Part shown: positions 21,590 to 33,129 of the stretch, piece by piece | How positions within the stretch are numbered: the stretch's first letter is position 1 | Layout: every line of letters begins with the position of its first letter | Assembly (NCBI RefSeq): GCF_021134715.1 | Contig: NC_060028.1 | Location: forward strand, 642,501-706,500 | Reading direction: 5' to 3' | Origin: Daphnia pulex | Lineage: Eukaryota; Arthropoda; Branchiopoda; Diplostraca; Daphniidae | Length of the DNA: 64,000 nucleotides | The notes under the pieces: model-generated | Databases searched by the model: none | The model's input: only the letters and a program-made list of their open reading frames with translations | Told to the model about the DNA's origin: nothing | Made by a program: the position numbers and the translations under genes

Positions 21590-24178
21590 TTATACCTGAT
21601 CAATGGTTTCAATTTCAAAGAAAGCCTCTTCGGAAGATTGCAGAGTCTGATCAACGAATGGCGCCACTGGAGCAGCGTGAGAGACAGATACGTTGATTTG
21701 GCTTCCGGTTTTATCAGTGGCTGGCAACATATCAGCCGAAGGTTCAATAACCGATCTTTCGTTAACTTCTTTGCCGCTTGTATTCTCTTGATTAATATTA
21801 AGTGCCTGGAGTGTCTCCTTCAAGCTATCAAACATTTTTTTAGATAGCGAGGTGATGGATGGGAGACGGAGGTTTCTGAACGCCCAATGAGCCTTGCGTA
21901 GCAACTTGGCCGCTTGGGTCACTGTTGCAATCGCAAGGTGGAAAATGGAAGTTTTGGGTCCTTGTTTACTCTTGCTGTCTTTAGTCCGCTGTTCCAAATT
22001 CTTTTCTCTTCGGATTTCTCGTTCCAGTAACTGTGTGTAACAGTGGATTGGATTATAGGACTTAATATAGACTTAAATTTTCTTCCAGCTATAACTTATC
22101 ATACCGAGGTGAGCGCTACTTTATCGTTTTTGGTTACTGTCGACAAATTGTCGCTTATTTGAATGACGGACAACCGTCCGTCTTTGCTGCCAACTGCCAT
22201 GATTTTTCCGTGTTCCTGGGTGCTCAAACTTAAAAGCGGAGATTCGCTGACCTGGTTAATACATTTAAAATTTATGATTGTCAACATTTTAATCAAATTT
22301 TTTCTATTATGACCTGGGAGCATAACGTAGGAGTGATCCGCTGGGCGAGAATATCCCACAGGTAAAGAGCACCGTCTGTTGCAGCAGTGAATATGATGGA
22401 CGACCGTGTGTGACTCCACGCTCCGTCCAGTAACTGGACATTTTGATTCCTACAACGCAGCAGAGTATGAAACAAGTTATTATTTGAATCTGCTTGTCAA
22501 TAGACATAAGCGAACACACTTTAAAGTTAAAATGGGCGAATCGCGAATGTCCTCGGTCCTAACATTCGTGGTCCAATCCAAAACGGTCAAAAAGATTTTG
22601 GGCAGATGTAGGTGTCGATGTAGACCGTGAACTGGGCCCAAGTGTGCCTCGTATTGGCACATTATCCATTTATCCTCTCCGCTGTTGTTCGGGCTCTTCT
22701 GTTGCAATTCATCACAATACCTGCAAATTGGCAATTCATTTTTTATTTTTCGGTGAAATGAATTGAGAAATGAGCACCTTGACGTGTGCCAACTAGGAAT
22801 TTGTTTGGCACGGTTTGGCATAGAAGGATCGTACTCGAGACAAGTAGCAGATAAAGCGCTTTCCGATCGAGGGATTGAACTAGGTTCCAGTAAAAGTGCG
22901 TCTATTGGCGCATTTAATTTTCGCATGTCCCACCAAAGAACCTATTATTGTTAATCATATAATCAAGATGAAATAATCAAAATGATTTGTTATCGTGTTT
23001 TTACTTGGCCGTCGCCAGAGGCTGAGAAGAATTCTCAGGACTCCAGCCTTTGAATTGCTCCAAATAAGCGAAGTGGCACTTTCCGAATGACCGACACCAA
23101 TGGGGACGCATTCAACTGGACCTTGACTCTTACGAACGTCCCAAATTCCCACAGCGCCATAAATCGATCCACCAGCTAAAATGTGTTGGTCACGCGGATT
23201 GAACGAGACGGAACGTAGTTGACTCATGCTGCGTAAAATTATTTCTGGTTGCACAGCTCTTTCTATTCATGAAAGGAATTATTACTTGCAAAGTTATACT
23301 GCTGAATAAAGAGACATATCATTCTCATATCGGCAAATGTCAATACCAATATTTCAGATGCAAGAATCATTTTCTTTGTGGTCAAACAGATTTTTCCAAA
23401 AAGGATCTGAATAAGCAGCGGCCAATTTGGTTCCCACATCGGGACTCCAACTAAGACCAGTGACTGCGCGTTTTATCGGTGACGGATCCTTTAGCAGATG
23501 AAGGGTTCGCAGAGGATTTGGATCTGGCGTTTGCCTGTTGGAAATATAAAAATTCAGCAATCCAGAAATATAAAAACAAAAGTATTAAATTAATTGATGA
23601 TCCTACATATCGGGAGAATCAGTGAAATAATCCTCATAGATGTTAAATACATTATTTTGCTTGATGTAATGTTCCATTTGCTACAAGGGGGTAAACAAAA
23701 TCTGTTTGCACTTATTAGTATAAACATTATTCACATTTATATCAATTCAACATGTCCAAGTTGTAGAACAGTACGGGAATAAATAAGCTTCATCCTTCTC
23801 GATCTTTTTGCGGTAGCGAGCCGTTTGATCGGCTTCTTGCGGGTTGACATCGCGAGGCCATCCACCTTCCTTGTGGAAAACTCCGTGGGCCTCGGTCGTA
23901 GCGCAATCCGTATTGATCTAAATTTTCCAATACGTTTTGTATTAGCTAATGCTATTGACAAATTTAAATTCAATACTGACTTACATTAAGTGCTGAAACA
24001 TCACAAGCTTGGCATTGGACTCCGATTTCTTTACTCCTTAAACCTTAAACAAAGATGTCAATTGCGGATCCGGGAAAATGTCGACAAATTGTGGCGGGTT
24101 GAAAACAGCGTCGGAGAAGTTATATTTTCTCCTGCTCAGTACTTTAACATGTCGACGTACAACACAGGTAAGATCCAT
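21590..24178 (-). pseudogene. Axonemal dynein intermediate chain 2-like gene, probably decaying
   Basis: Minus-strand exons follow human DNAI2 in order: a YNFSD...VDIFPDPQL start (about 24178-24045), VFHKEGGWPRDVNPQEADQT and YRKKIEKDEAY (about 23920-23785), then WD repeats (RAVTGLSWSPDVGTKLAAAY at 23480; SVSFNPRDQHILAGG and GIWDVRK at 23220-23120; FLTVLDWT at 22580; FTAATDGALYLWDI at 22390), ending near 21590. This is an outer-arm dynein subunit of motile cilia. Two joins fail. The first exon meets the next across a tandem TTTAAGGTTTAAGG without a usable intron. At about 23025-23035 one extra base separates LIWSNSKAG from the expected FFSASGDGQ. These point to inactivation or to sequence errors. 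Confidence 0.7.
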
Positions 24179-24904
24179 CTTTGGAGGAACCGTCATATTG
24201 ATCGATCTTCGTCGATCGGTAGTTCGGGACTGACAATGTAACTGGCTCCACCTTTGCAATATGAACAATTCCTGCGGACAAACAAGTACATGTCCTTGTT
24301 AGTCGCACAGCGCAATTTCGCGTTATTCGAAAAATACAAAAAGGAAATACACTTTCTTGAGCGATTCGCGAAAAGTGCCATTTTCGTCTGCCACATGCAA
24401 GAAAAGTTTGAGGGAATGACGAATTAATCAGCACAACGCCCTTGTTGTCTATACTCAATGTCTACTACACTTTTATTGACCAACTTAGTTCTTTTTCTGA
24501 ATTTAATATCGATTGAAGAAACGAAATAGATTTTCGCCTAAGGTGACAACCGTGACATCAGAGTTGAATCGATCAATCGGTCTAGACTTTGGCTTTGTCA
24601 CAAAATCTTGGCTGATACCTGATATGTTCCAATTTGAAAATGTTGGATTTCTAAAACGGTTGGGAACTATAAATATTTGGTGTGTGCAGATTGTGAAATC
24701 GGTCCAATAGGGTGGCACTGTATAGACAGCCAAGAAAGCTATGTGGCTGATCAACGTGTAGAACACATGGAATAATGAATACAAAACCAGTTTATTTAAT
24801 TACATTCTTCACATTCATAAAATTTGAAATATAGGAATGCTCTCTTGAAATATAGAGAATCTAGCTTTCTCTCTTTTTTTTAGGGGTGGGGGGGGGGGAG
24901 AGGT

Positions 24905-25480
24905 GTTTCAAATACCTCATCAAATAATTGTACAAATCACGATTTTCATTTTTGACTAGTGCATACACTAAGTTAAGAATTTCCATTGTAGATAGGCTCC
25001 ATATCTGGTCCCATAAACAGTTGGAAATGTGATTGGGAAAGTCTGCATAACACACTGTAACTTTTCTCTTCTCCTAATTCAAGCAACAGTGTGATGGCAA
25101 TATCGTGAAAACCCTGTGCATGGAAGCATAATAATTATATGAGGATCATCTTCGTAATTTAATTTTGCTATAACCTGATAGTAATGGAGACCTTCATTTG
25201 CTATCAGAACTCTTATTATCAGCTCTGTGACTTTTACTTGGAGGTCTGCTTGAATATTTTCATTAATACCTAGGCGGATAACAACATTTTAAGAATAGAA
25301 AATATACATAAAAGAAATATTATAGCTACCTGGAGGGAAGCATTTTAAAATTTGTTTGACATCCAAAACCACCTGGTTGTAGTACTGATGATGCTGAATC
25401 TCTTCTGATGAAACTCCTGTTTCCTTTAACTGGTGTAACAATTTGGGTCTACCAACAATTTGATTCTTAACAAATAGACA
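24905..25480 (-). pseudogene. TBC1D20-like RabGAP fragment
   Basis: Three exons encode a run typical of TBC1D20 (a Rab1 GTPase-activating protein of the ER): YYNQVVLDVKQILKCFPPG, then LIIRVLIANEGLHYYQ, then GFHDIAITLLLELGEEKSY. In the last exon the frame hits a stop after MGPDMEPIYNGNS. The expected continuation (TMEILNLVYALVKNENRDLY) is in another frame after what looks like a four-base insertion, ATCT, at about 24990. The rest of the TBC domain, including later helices, is absent. It ends at a CCCCACCC-rich tract near 24890. Confidence 0.75.
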
Positions 25481-25599
25481 GAATAAACAAACATTTTGTT
25501 ATCAACATAAATGTTATCTTACGTCTACTTATAAAGAAAGAGAATATGTTACCCAAGACAAAATATTTTTCACAAACAACGCCTATTTTCACTTTTGAG

Positions 25600-25800
25600 A
25601 CTCAATTAACCAGCAATTAACTCTTGTCTGACTTTTGGAAAAAAACAAACTGACAAGTTACAAGCAGACAACTCGAAACTGTTGATGTAATTTCCAGGCG
25701 CGTTCTTAAACCTGCAAACGCGTAAAAGTTTGTACGCAACCTGAACCTACGCAATAACGCAATCAATAAATGACGTTTCACTTTAATTCTCTAAATACAA
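25600..25800 (-). repeat. Right inverted-repeat shoulder
   Basis: This is the reverse-complement partner of about 20380-20560. Its inner edge abuts the TBC1D20 fragment and its outer edge the inverted minisatellite. Confidence 0.7.
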
Positions 25801-25829
25801 AATAATAAAAGTGTTTACACCGTGTAAAT

Positions 25830-26200
25830 ACATAAGATAATAATTACTTAAGAAAATAGTTACTTGTGAGAATAATTACTTAAGAAAATAATTTCTTAAG
25901 AGAACAATTACTTAAGAATATAATTACTTAAGTCATTGCTAGTGACTTACGAACAATTGTACTAATAGAACCTATTATTTGTGAACATAATTTTAATAAC
26001 TGGTGACCATAATTACTAGCGAGTATTTGACTAAATACACGTTGCATGAATTACTTAAAGCCCGAATTATTAAAAATTTTAAATACAACAGTCCATAATT
26101 ACTTAAGAACAAAAATACTTGTGTCCTTAATTTCAATAAAACAAAATTTTGAAAGAGCTTGATACCATATTTACTAGTGAAAATAATTACTTGTATCCGG
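25830..26200 (-). repeat. 16-bp minisatellite, inverted array
   Basis: Repeated AATAATTACTTAAG-like units, about 16 bases apart at the inner end and increasingly degenerate outward, are the reverse complement of the AAGTAATTA units at 20010-20300. Confidence 0.8.
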
Positions 26201-26339
26201 ATCCCCTTTCCAAGTACCCGTAAAACATTGCGACGTTTTCTGAATTTGTTTTGAATCTCGTCTTTTTTACTTGTTGATTCAATCGATCTACTTAAGGATT
26301 TTTTAAAGCACAAACTTCATTTTGAACTCATCTTAGAAC

Positions 26340-26582
26340 TATATTGAAAACTAATTTCTAACATGTCAAATATTCCTGTTGGATAATTTAAGACACAATG
26401 TACAAACACATTAACAGAAATTGTTGTCCCACCTCACCACATTTTAAAGTCACATACCCATACATACACTTAGTTAACCCGCTGGCTGCCACACCATACA
26501 ATCCGTAGGTTGTACTCTCTACTCACAACGCGCCACGTCTGAAGGATCTATGATCAAGGTGGGACTTGCCATTGCTGACAAG
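26340..26582. repeat. Dispersed repeat A, copy 1
   Basis: The stretch from about 26425 (TTGTCCCACCTC) to GGACTTGCCATTGCTGACAAGT at 26582 recurs at about 35515-35732, and a short piece recurs at 28828-28865. Here it is joined directly to the 355-bp segment, while at 35732 the sequence continues differently, so the junction is a rearrangement point. Confidence 0.65.
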
Positions 26583-26937
26583 TTCGCATTTCGGGTGTTA
26601 ATTCCCTTTGCTCAAACAGTTTTTTTTTCTTCCGCCGGATGACGTGGAAACTGGAAACACGATCCAGCGAAATAACTTCCAGGGGCTACCGGGAAATGCG
26701 AAACCCAAAAAAGTTTTCCGGTTTTTAAATTCCTCCATTTGTCCGCTTCCGCCATTTAAAAAGACCCAGCCGACGTTATACATCTTCACCGTCACCTTCA
26801 GTCGTAGCTAGTCCATCCGAGAGGGCCGGAAGATCGTCGGAAGGAAGGAATAGGCTGGTCCAAGATCATTTTAAAGTGTTTTTTTTTCCACAATCCGTCA
26901 AACCGATATGTCAAAAAACATCAAACCCAGAACATTT
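26583..26937 (-). repeat. Dispersed ~355-bp segment, third copy
   Basis: This copy is collinear with 9934-10289 with scattered substitutions and small indels. A FEM1-like fragment follows at once, as though the ~550-bp spacer and FEM1 3' end had been deleted. Confidence 0.7.
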
Positions 26938-26944
26938 TTACAAT

Positions 26945-27125
26945 CAAGTCGTCACCAACCGAGCCCTTATTGATGTCCGGTAAATCATTCCCAGTGTCGC
27001 TGCTGCTCCTGTCAAATTCGCTATAATCCAAGTCGCTGATGCTGTCCAGCAACTCGTGAATCCCAGCAAACGTATGATCAATACTAGACAGATATCTTTG
27101 TCAGTCTCTGACAAAGTTGTTAATT
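26945..27125 (-). pseudogene. FEM1-like gene fragment
   Basis: On the minus strand the sequence reads SSIDHTFAGIHELLDS, matching SIDHTFAAIHQQMDS of the FEM1-like protein (about residues 394-408), followed by an acidic Ser/Asp-rich linker like that protein's. The upstream part (about 27080-27125) resembles NFLQTLCHL but is not open. Only about 50 codons remain. It lies between a copied FEM1 downstream segment and the RBX1-like gene. Confidence 0.65.
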
Positions 27126-27748
27126 ACTAAACAGCATCCTAATCTGAATGATGGGGTAAAATACTAATATCTATAATAAATTAATAATTATTATTATTAT
27201 AAACTTATCTCTTTTTATTCACTAAATAAGTATAAACTTATCTCTTTTTATTCACTAAATAAGCATAAATAATGTTTCTATTTTCTTAATTGATTTCAGC
27301 GTTGCATCGAGCTTGCAATATGGCAACGCTGTACTTGGAAGAGAAAACTCAAATCAGAAAACGAATAACGAACGTAAAAAGTGCTGCTCATTAAAAGTTG
27401 TTATTTGAAAGTTGTTAACCCTCATATTTATAACATAACAATAACACTTAAATTTCCGTGTGATTATCTAATACATTAAAAGGTAGTTGTATTCAAGGAT
27501 TTCTGGATTGCTTTTAAAACAGAAGGAAAGGCTAGTTAAAATTTTGGTTCAGGTATGGTGTTGGGGAAAGCACAGACTAAGAGGGGATCTTAGGTAATCT
27601 TAGTCTGTGGGGAAAGTGATCAATCACTTATGTGTTAATTGATAGTTTCTTGAACTAACTTGCTCTTAACTTAAGAGAAATCTAAGATTAATTTGATCCC
27701 TATAATTTGAAGACATACTAGTTAAACTAATCAATGGTTTTTCATTAG
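27126..27748. other. RBX1-like upstream region
   Basis: AT-rich sequence contains a 36-bp direct repeat (AAACTTATCTCTTTTTATTCACTAAATAAG-type, 27201-27265). The later part is probably promoter and leader of the RBX1-like gene. A short imperfect inverted repeat, AAGCACAGACTAAGA with TCTTAGTCTGTGG, lies at 27570-27612. Confidence 0.4.
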
Positions 27749-28314
27749 ATGGCTGATGATACTCCCGTAATGGATGTTGAAGAGAAAGAAGAAGAAAAGC
27801 CTTCATCGTCCAATGTGAAGGGTGAGGAGAAACGTATTGAAGTTAGGAAGGTAACATCTTTATCTGTGATGTTATTGATAACTTGACTGATAAATTGTTT
27901 GATAAACTTTTTAGTGGAGTGGAGTTGCCACGTGGAGTTGGGGTAAATTAAAATACTGTCACAAACTTGTTATGATTGCTGATTTCTACAGTCTCTCTAT
28001 TCTTAGATATTAAAGTCGAAAACTGTGCAATCTGTCGTAATCACATTATGGAACTCTGCATTGAATGTCAAGCCAATCAGGCTTCAGCTACTGGTGAACA
28101 ATGCATAGTTGCCTGGGGTGCCTGCAATGTAAGCGAATATTGATTTTTATTCCTTTCAGTTCTATAAGGATAAAAAGTATATTCAAAAAATTCTTTTGAT
28201 TTACAAATATTTCAGCATGCCTACCACTACCATTGTATTTCTCGCTGGCTGACGACTCGTCATGTATGCCCACTGGATAATACCGAATGGGAATTAACAA
28301 AATATGGACATTAA
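27749..28314 (+). CDS. RBX1-like: RBX1/ROC1 RING-box protein, divergent paralog
   Basis: Exons 27749-27850, 27915-27942, 28007-28128 and 28216-28314 splice in phase to 116 residues (human RBX1 has 108). An acidic N-terminus leads to the cullin-binding strand ([17 protein letters not shown]) and a complete RING-H2 domain: [33 protein letters not shown] and [17 protein letters not shown]. All zinc ligands and the E2-contacting Trp are present. RBX1 recruits the E2 enzyme to cullins, including CUL2 at 4814-7392. Residues that are almost invariant in animals differ here (WAWDI to WSWDI, CNHAFHFHC to CNHAYHYHC), so I expect it is a paralog beside a more conserved copy elsewhere. Confidence 0.92.
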
Positions 28315-29190
28315 GTGCCCCGTCCTTTTGTTTTTTGTGGAATTCTATTTTATCAGCGCATTTCATATTTAAAAACTTCAGTCGTTGTTTTTAACTCTTT
28401 CGGAATCTTAAAACTCGAAATTTGCTGAATTTTCGTGACTCAAAATTTCAAAAATAAATGTGCCCTGCCCTTCAACTATTTTGAAACTAGAAATTAATCG
28501 ACGTAATATTGTAATTATCGTGAAACTAGGTTGAATATTTTTCGAAAAGAGTGGTGCAGAAATGTTTTCGAACTTTGTTGTCTTAGATTTCGCATGAATG
28601 ATGTTTTTCTAGTTAAAGTCGGTGCGCGAGTTCATTTCTTATTCTTAATCTGTTTCTTCCCTTTCGCTTTCGGCTGTTGAAGAGGTTAAATCTCGTTTGT
28701 TGCCCCACCGCCCAAGAAATAGAGTAAATAGAGAAATTGTTGATAGAGAAATAGAGTAAAAAATAAGCCTTAACAATCATAATAACTCAATTTGCTATTA
28801 ATTAATTAAGTAATGTTGGAATTGCATCTATTGTCCCACCTCCAGCCACAACTCCTCCACTTTTTTACAAATTTACATACACCTATTCTAAAAATTAACT
28901 TCGATTTGAAATGTGAATCGACTTGAATGAATACTAATTAATTACTAATTACCATTACTAAAACCATTTCTAAAATGATTTTAGTAATGGTAACTGTGGA
29001 AACCCGATTGTGCGCATCGGCCTGTGCACAAGGTTAACTAGCGGGAGCGAAATAATAGCCCAACGAGCAACAATTTCATTCGCTGTCCGGACACGACCCA
29101 TTCGGTATTAGATTTCAACTTTGTGGTGAAAGTATACAAGTAAGAACGTGTTGTGGTTATCCTAATTAATTCTGTTTCCATTCTAGATTT
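28315..29190. other. Intergenic region after RBX1-like gene
   Basis: No gene is recognised. Part of dispersed repeat A lies at 28828-28865. An inverted pair around 28945-28995 (TTACCATTACTAAAACCATT and its near complement) could form a hairpin. Confidence 0.4.
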
Positions 29191-29670
29191 CTAGTTCCCC
29201 AAAGAAAAACACCAAATGCGAATAGTTCCGCAGGTAGAAATCGTCAAAGAAATAACAACGAATCGGCGGATAATAATGGAGATAAGAATCTGAAAGTCAA
29301 CGATGGGCTACTTTGCTTGTTTTCCGTCTTTTCCGACACACTTTTGTGGCCGGAATCGTCACCAGATATCCATCAGGTAAATTCTATTGAAACTATTTGT
29401 GACTTCCATTCGTTCAATTGTGTTCAGTTTTACAGGAGACCAAATCTTCATCAGAGTAGTTATAGTTCACCCCCCCAGTCAATGCGATTGGACAAATTGA
29501 CCTGCAACCGGGAACTTTTCGAAACTATTTCACGAAAATTGGTTGGTGCAAATGCTACTTATCGCATTTCCGACGTCCAGCGACAGACAATCTGCGTGTT
29601 GGCCCAGCTGAACGAAGCCGGTGAAGCCATCGTCATTGGTGCAAGTAACGGTGGTTCTATCCCCTACTAG
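29190..29670 (+). CDS. Unrecognised exons of a possible gene
   Basis: An open exon-like run (about 29190-29379) has an Asn-rich stretch then DGLLCLFSVFSDTLLWPES and ends at a GTAAAT donor. A second open run (about 29436-29670) contains LTCNRELFETISRKLVGANA and LAQLNEAGEAIVIGASNGG before TAG. I do not recognise the protein. Further exon-like pieces on the same strand lie at 30590-31765, and stops between and inside them suggest a decayed gene. Confidence 0.3.
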
Positions 29671-30590
29671 ATAAAGTTTGATTGACTGAGGTAATTCACG
29701 TGATTTTACCCCCTCGCCAAGTCGCCAACCTTTTCGTCATAATTATTAAAACTATTTTTTTTTATAGATAAGAAACCAAAGTGTTTGGGTGTTATTTATG
29801 GTTCGCCGTACAACGACGTGCAAGATTGCCCCACGTCTTACGATAGGTAATCGATCAGGCTTCCCCGGAACTGGTTATTTCAAGTTTATTTGTTTGTTTT
29901 TATTGTACAGCGCAGTTGTGGTAGCAGATGGTTGAGTATGAGTAAGAGTTACATTTTTTGACTTAAGTACATGTTTTGACTTAGTGCATGCATGATTACT
30001 TTGTACATACAGAGATGGGGAAAATATGGGATAGTGTGAGGATGAATAAACACGGGAACTTTCATGCACTAGGCGCCGTAAAACATTACAACGGGGTCGC
30101 ACATCCAGTTTTAACTGTCTCCGGAAGTCGATCATAGCACTAAAAGGGTTGTAGGTATTTAAGAATGTTTTTATGCTATTCATTTTGTCATGGTAGTATG
30201 CTGCTAGTAACTTACAACGTCAAGCTCCTAATGTCAAGCAGGTCGCAAGCAGGTTCGAACCCCACTAAGATTTGTTTGGGAAATTTGGTCGGTGTGTAAT
30301 AGGAGGATGGAAGAATGCTTGAAATCTACCCTTTCTAGTGTCCTACTAGTTTCCTTGCATTATTAGAGTTCAAAATATAATTAGGCTAAACAAGAAAGGG
30401 GAAACGTTTAGATAGGAACTCGCACAACTTTTCTCTTCATTCTCATTAATAGTGACGTAATAACTGGAATTAATTCTAATTTATTTTCGCTCCACTAACA
30501 ATGCATTGAACTTTTGGGGGACAAATCTACGTTTAAAGTATAGTAATCTTATGAATGGGACACCTAAGTGAATAACATTATTCTTTTTTC
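29671..30590. other. Unassigned stretch with a Pol III B-box-like motif
   Basis: No convincing gene is present. GGTTCGAACCCC at about 30252 matches a tRNA B box, but I find no matching stem or A box, so it is at best a SINE remnant. Confidence 0.3.
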
Positions 30591-31790
30591 AGGCAAGCAG
30601 GCAGAAGTTGTGATGGTGTGTTTTCTCGACTCATATACTGATGTGAAAAGGTAAACAAGTTTAACTATTAATTGCTCTTTCTTTGCTTGTCTAATTTTAT
30701 TGATTTATCTTTGACGTGTCGATGTGCCCACTTGTTGTCATAACATTTTATCCGCTTAAGTATAAGCTATCATTTGTAACTTTATTTTCAATTGATTAGG
30801 AAAATTTCAGCAAATTGAGAAAAATCGTGAGCAACGCTCCCTGTGCTAAAGGAGCGTGATGCCATTCGCCCAACTTTTGACCATTCTTAAGAAGCAGATG
30901 TTTTTGTGTTGACGGTTTGATTTGCCCGACATTGAGAAAATGCGAACACAATTAATTTGTAAGTTTTTGTTATTTTTTAATATTTTAGCCATGATATCCG
31001 TGATTTATTTTGATGATTTTTGAATTTGAATTTCTGTTTTATCTAACTGAAGCTGTTGCTGCGCCGACTAATAGATACATTGACGGCGAATGATAGCAAA
31101 CTGTCTGATCCTTTGCCGATTGGATTTGCACCAGCCCTTGGAAACATGGAGATGGATGTCTCTATCCAGTTCTGCATTGCACTTCAAAACAGGTGAGAGG
31201 CGGGAGATAAGAGTCGGATCCGGGTTCTGTGGGGCAGAGCCAAGACGAGTCTAGACGGTTCATGGGTAATCCGGACGGTATTAGGAACCAAGGAACACCG
31301 TCGCATTCGTGGACAGCTTTGGTTAATTGTTTAGCACCTTTACTGTCTGTTTTTCTATTTTAAACGGTAATGAATTGTTGTTAGGTTTAGTTTAGTTTTT
31401 TAGTTTTTGGTTATTTAATCAGTGGTTCAGGCTTTTCCTTGTTCCTTTGGCATTCGGAAAAGATGTTTTGAAGTATTCTTTCACTTGACGATTTATTAAT
31501 AAATTAATGTAGTACCTTTTTTCATTTCTTAGACAAGATGATCTTCTACCAGACACATTTCGTTGCCAACGTCGCCTATCAGTTTAAAAAAAGCGACGGA
31601 ACTATTGTACGAGGAGGTACGTGTATAAAGCGAATTCATTTGTTACCGTACCACGCATTTTGTGAAATAATTGAATTGAATTTGTTTATGCTTTTAGGTC
31701 TATTTTTGGAACTTTACGACTCTGAACGACTTGAACAGACTTACATTGGAGAGACGAGCAACTGAATTGCCAGCACTCTGCCTGACGGCA
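30591..31790 (+). pseudogene. Unrecognised exon remnants
   Basis: Three exon-like pieces have good splice ends. They are AEVVMVCFLDSYTDVKR (30605-30650), a run with SDPLPIGFAPALGNMEMDVS (about 31050-31191) and a run with FYQTHFVANVAYQFKKSDG (about 31535-31619, continued from 31698). Frames do not join cleanly. I do not recognise the family. It may belong with the exons at 29190-29670. Confidence 0.25.
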
Positions 31791-32730
31791 TCAATCAAGT
31801 TAAGTGGTCTCATTCATTTCTCGTAAAAATTTCACATGATGACGGATGCATAACAAATGCAACAAAGAAGATTTTTCTCGTTGCGAAATAGTGGCAGATA
31901 ACAATGTTACGATGACTGGTTTTTCCATATTTTAATTCTTACACTGGTTTTCCCCCCGGTTATTTTCTCTGAATCGTTAAAAAAATGTCGAGGTTAATTT
32001 TGTTAGTCACGTGATATTTAGAAATTCTTTCAAAGAAAATAGGGCATGAAAAAAAATTGTTAAAGTGGGTAATACTTTCTTAATTCCCCTAGTCCCCTGC
32101 AATTACGGTAGAGTATATGGACAAAGCCATCATCATTACGTAATGAAGAAACAAGAAATGTGCTGTTCTCACTACTCGGGTTTCCCACTCCTTATTTTTT
32201 TTAGCGAGTGGTGGTAAACTATTTCAGTTGGTAATAAACTAGAAGCAAGCAGTAGCATTTTACTCGTTCAGTTTTAGAATTTTAAATTGTTATAAATGTA
32301 AACTATCCTGAAATAGGACCATACGTTAGACATTAAGCATAGCTTGCAGGCGTATAAGGCATATTATTAACGCGCTGAAACCAGCACTCGTCTATGTATA
32401 GGCGCAAACATGAGGATCTCACGATAGTCATCCCTCTGCTACCGACACGAACAGTTGAGCCGATTGCATAACGTGGTTTATTCAATTTCAGGTTTAACGG
32501 AAAGCAACAGAATCTTACGTGATGAATATTAAGTGCAATCACAGGATTTTGATTTGTATTGTCTTGTTAATTCGTGTCGCAATCCTAATTCTTAAACCGT
32601 TTTTCCCCCTCGGGTTTATCCCGGTCAATATTTTCTCTTAATCGATATTTTATCTTAACCAAATCAAACACCCGCAAATAATTCGCCGTTTCCAGTGATC
32701 GGATTAATTATACTATTATCTAATATTACT
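31791..32730. other. Intergenic, no recognised gene
   Basis: Only short shadow frames are present. Confidence 0.3.
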
Positions 32731-32759
32731 ATTAGATATAAAACGTAGTATTATTTCCT

Positions 32760-32960
32760 ATTTCATATGAATTTGGTTCAAGGTCACAAGGAACATGTAA
32801 AAGTGTAGAGGTTGGGTGAGAAAAAAGTTTTACATCATTATCAAGTTGGTAGAATTCATTCGGTTCAAGGTTACAAGGAACATTTCGTAAAAGTGTAGAG
32901 GTTGGGTGAGAATCGTGCCGGGGATGTAGAGGTTGGGTAAGAAAGAAACGTGTGGCATCA
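32760..32960 (+). repeat. Promoter-proximal direct repeats
   Basis: The phrase AGTGTAGAGGTTGGGTGAGAA occurs twice about 95 bases apart, with upstream AAGGT.ACAAGGAACAT also repeated, and a shorter third match (TGTAGAGGTTGGGTAAGAA) lies at about 32926. A related phrase precedes the second promoter at 33571. These may be duplicated cis-regulatory elements of the tyrosine-rich genes. Confidence 0.6.
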
Positions 32961-33013
32961 TTATCAAGTAGGTAGACTTTCCGCAAGGCTTGAGAAAGGG
33001 TGAGAAAAAGTCG

Positions 33014-33048
33014 TATAAAAGGAGAGAGGAAAGGCCTCAGACATCAGT
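33014..33048 (+). promoter_or_regulatory. TATA/Inr core promoter 1
   Basis: TATAAAA at 33014-33020 is followed by the arthropod initiator TCAGT at 33044-33048. The probable start A (33046) is 32 bases after the first T of the TATA box, the normal spacing. It precedes the ATG at 33130. Confidence 0.8.
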
Positions 33049-33129
33049 CGAGTGAGCATCTCCGACACGCTAACAACTGCTATTGTTTGTCATCAACAAC
33101 ATTCTTCGTCGTTATACCAGCTCGCAACC

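Noticed and set aside
24513-24784. Overlapping open frames on both strands
   Set aside because: Neither shows a domain or splice context. Likely shadows in intergenic sequence upstream of DNAI2.
29875-30183. 102-codon minus-strand frame
   Set aside because: Composition is low in structure, there is no recognisable domain and no splice support.
30245-30265. tRNA-like B box GGTTCGAACCCC
   Set aside because: No acceptor, D or anticodon stem fits around it, so it is not called a tRNA.
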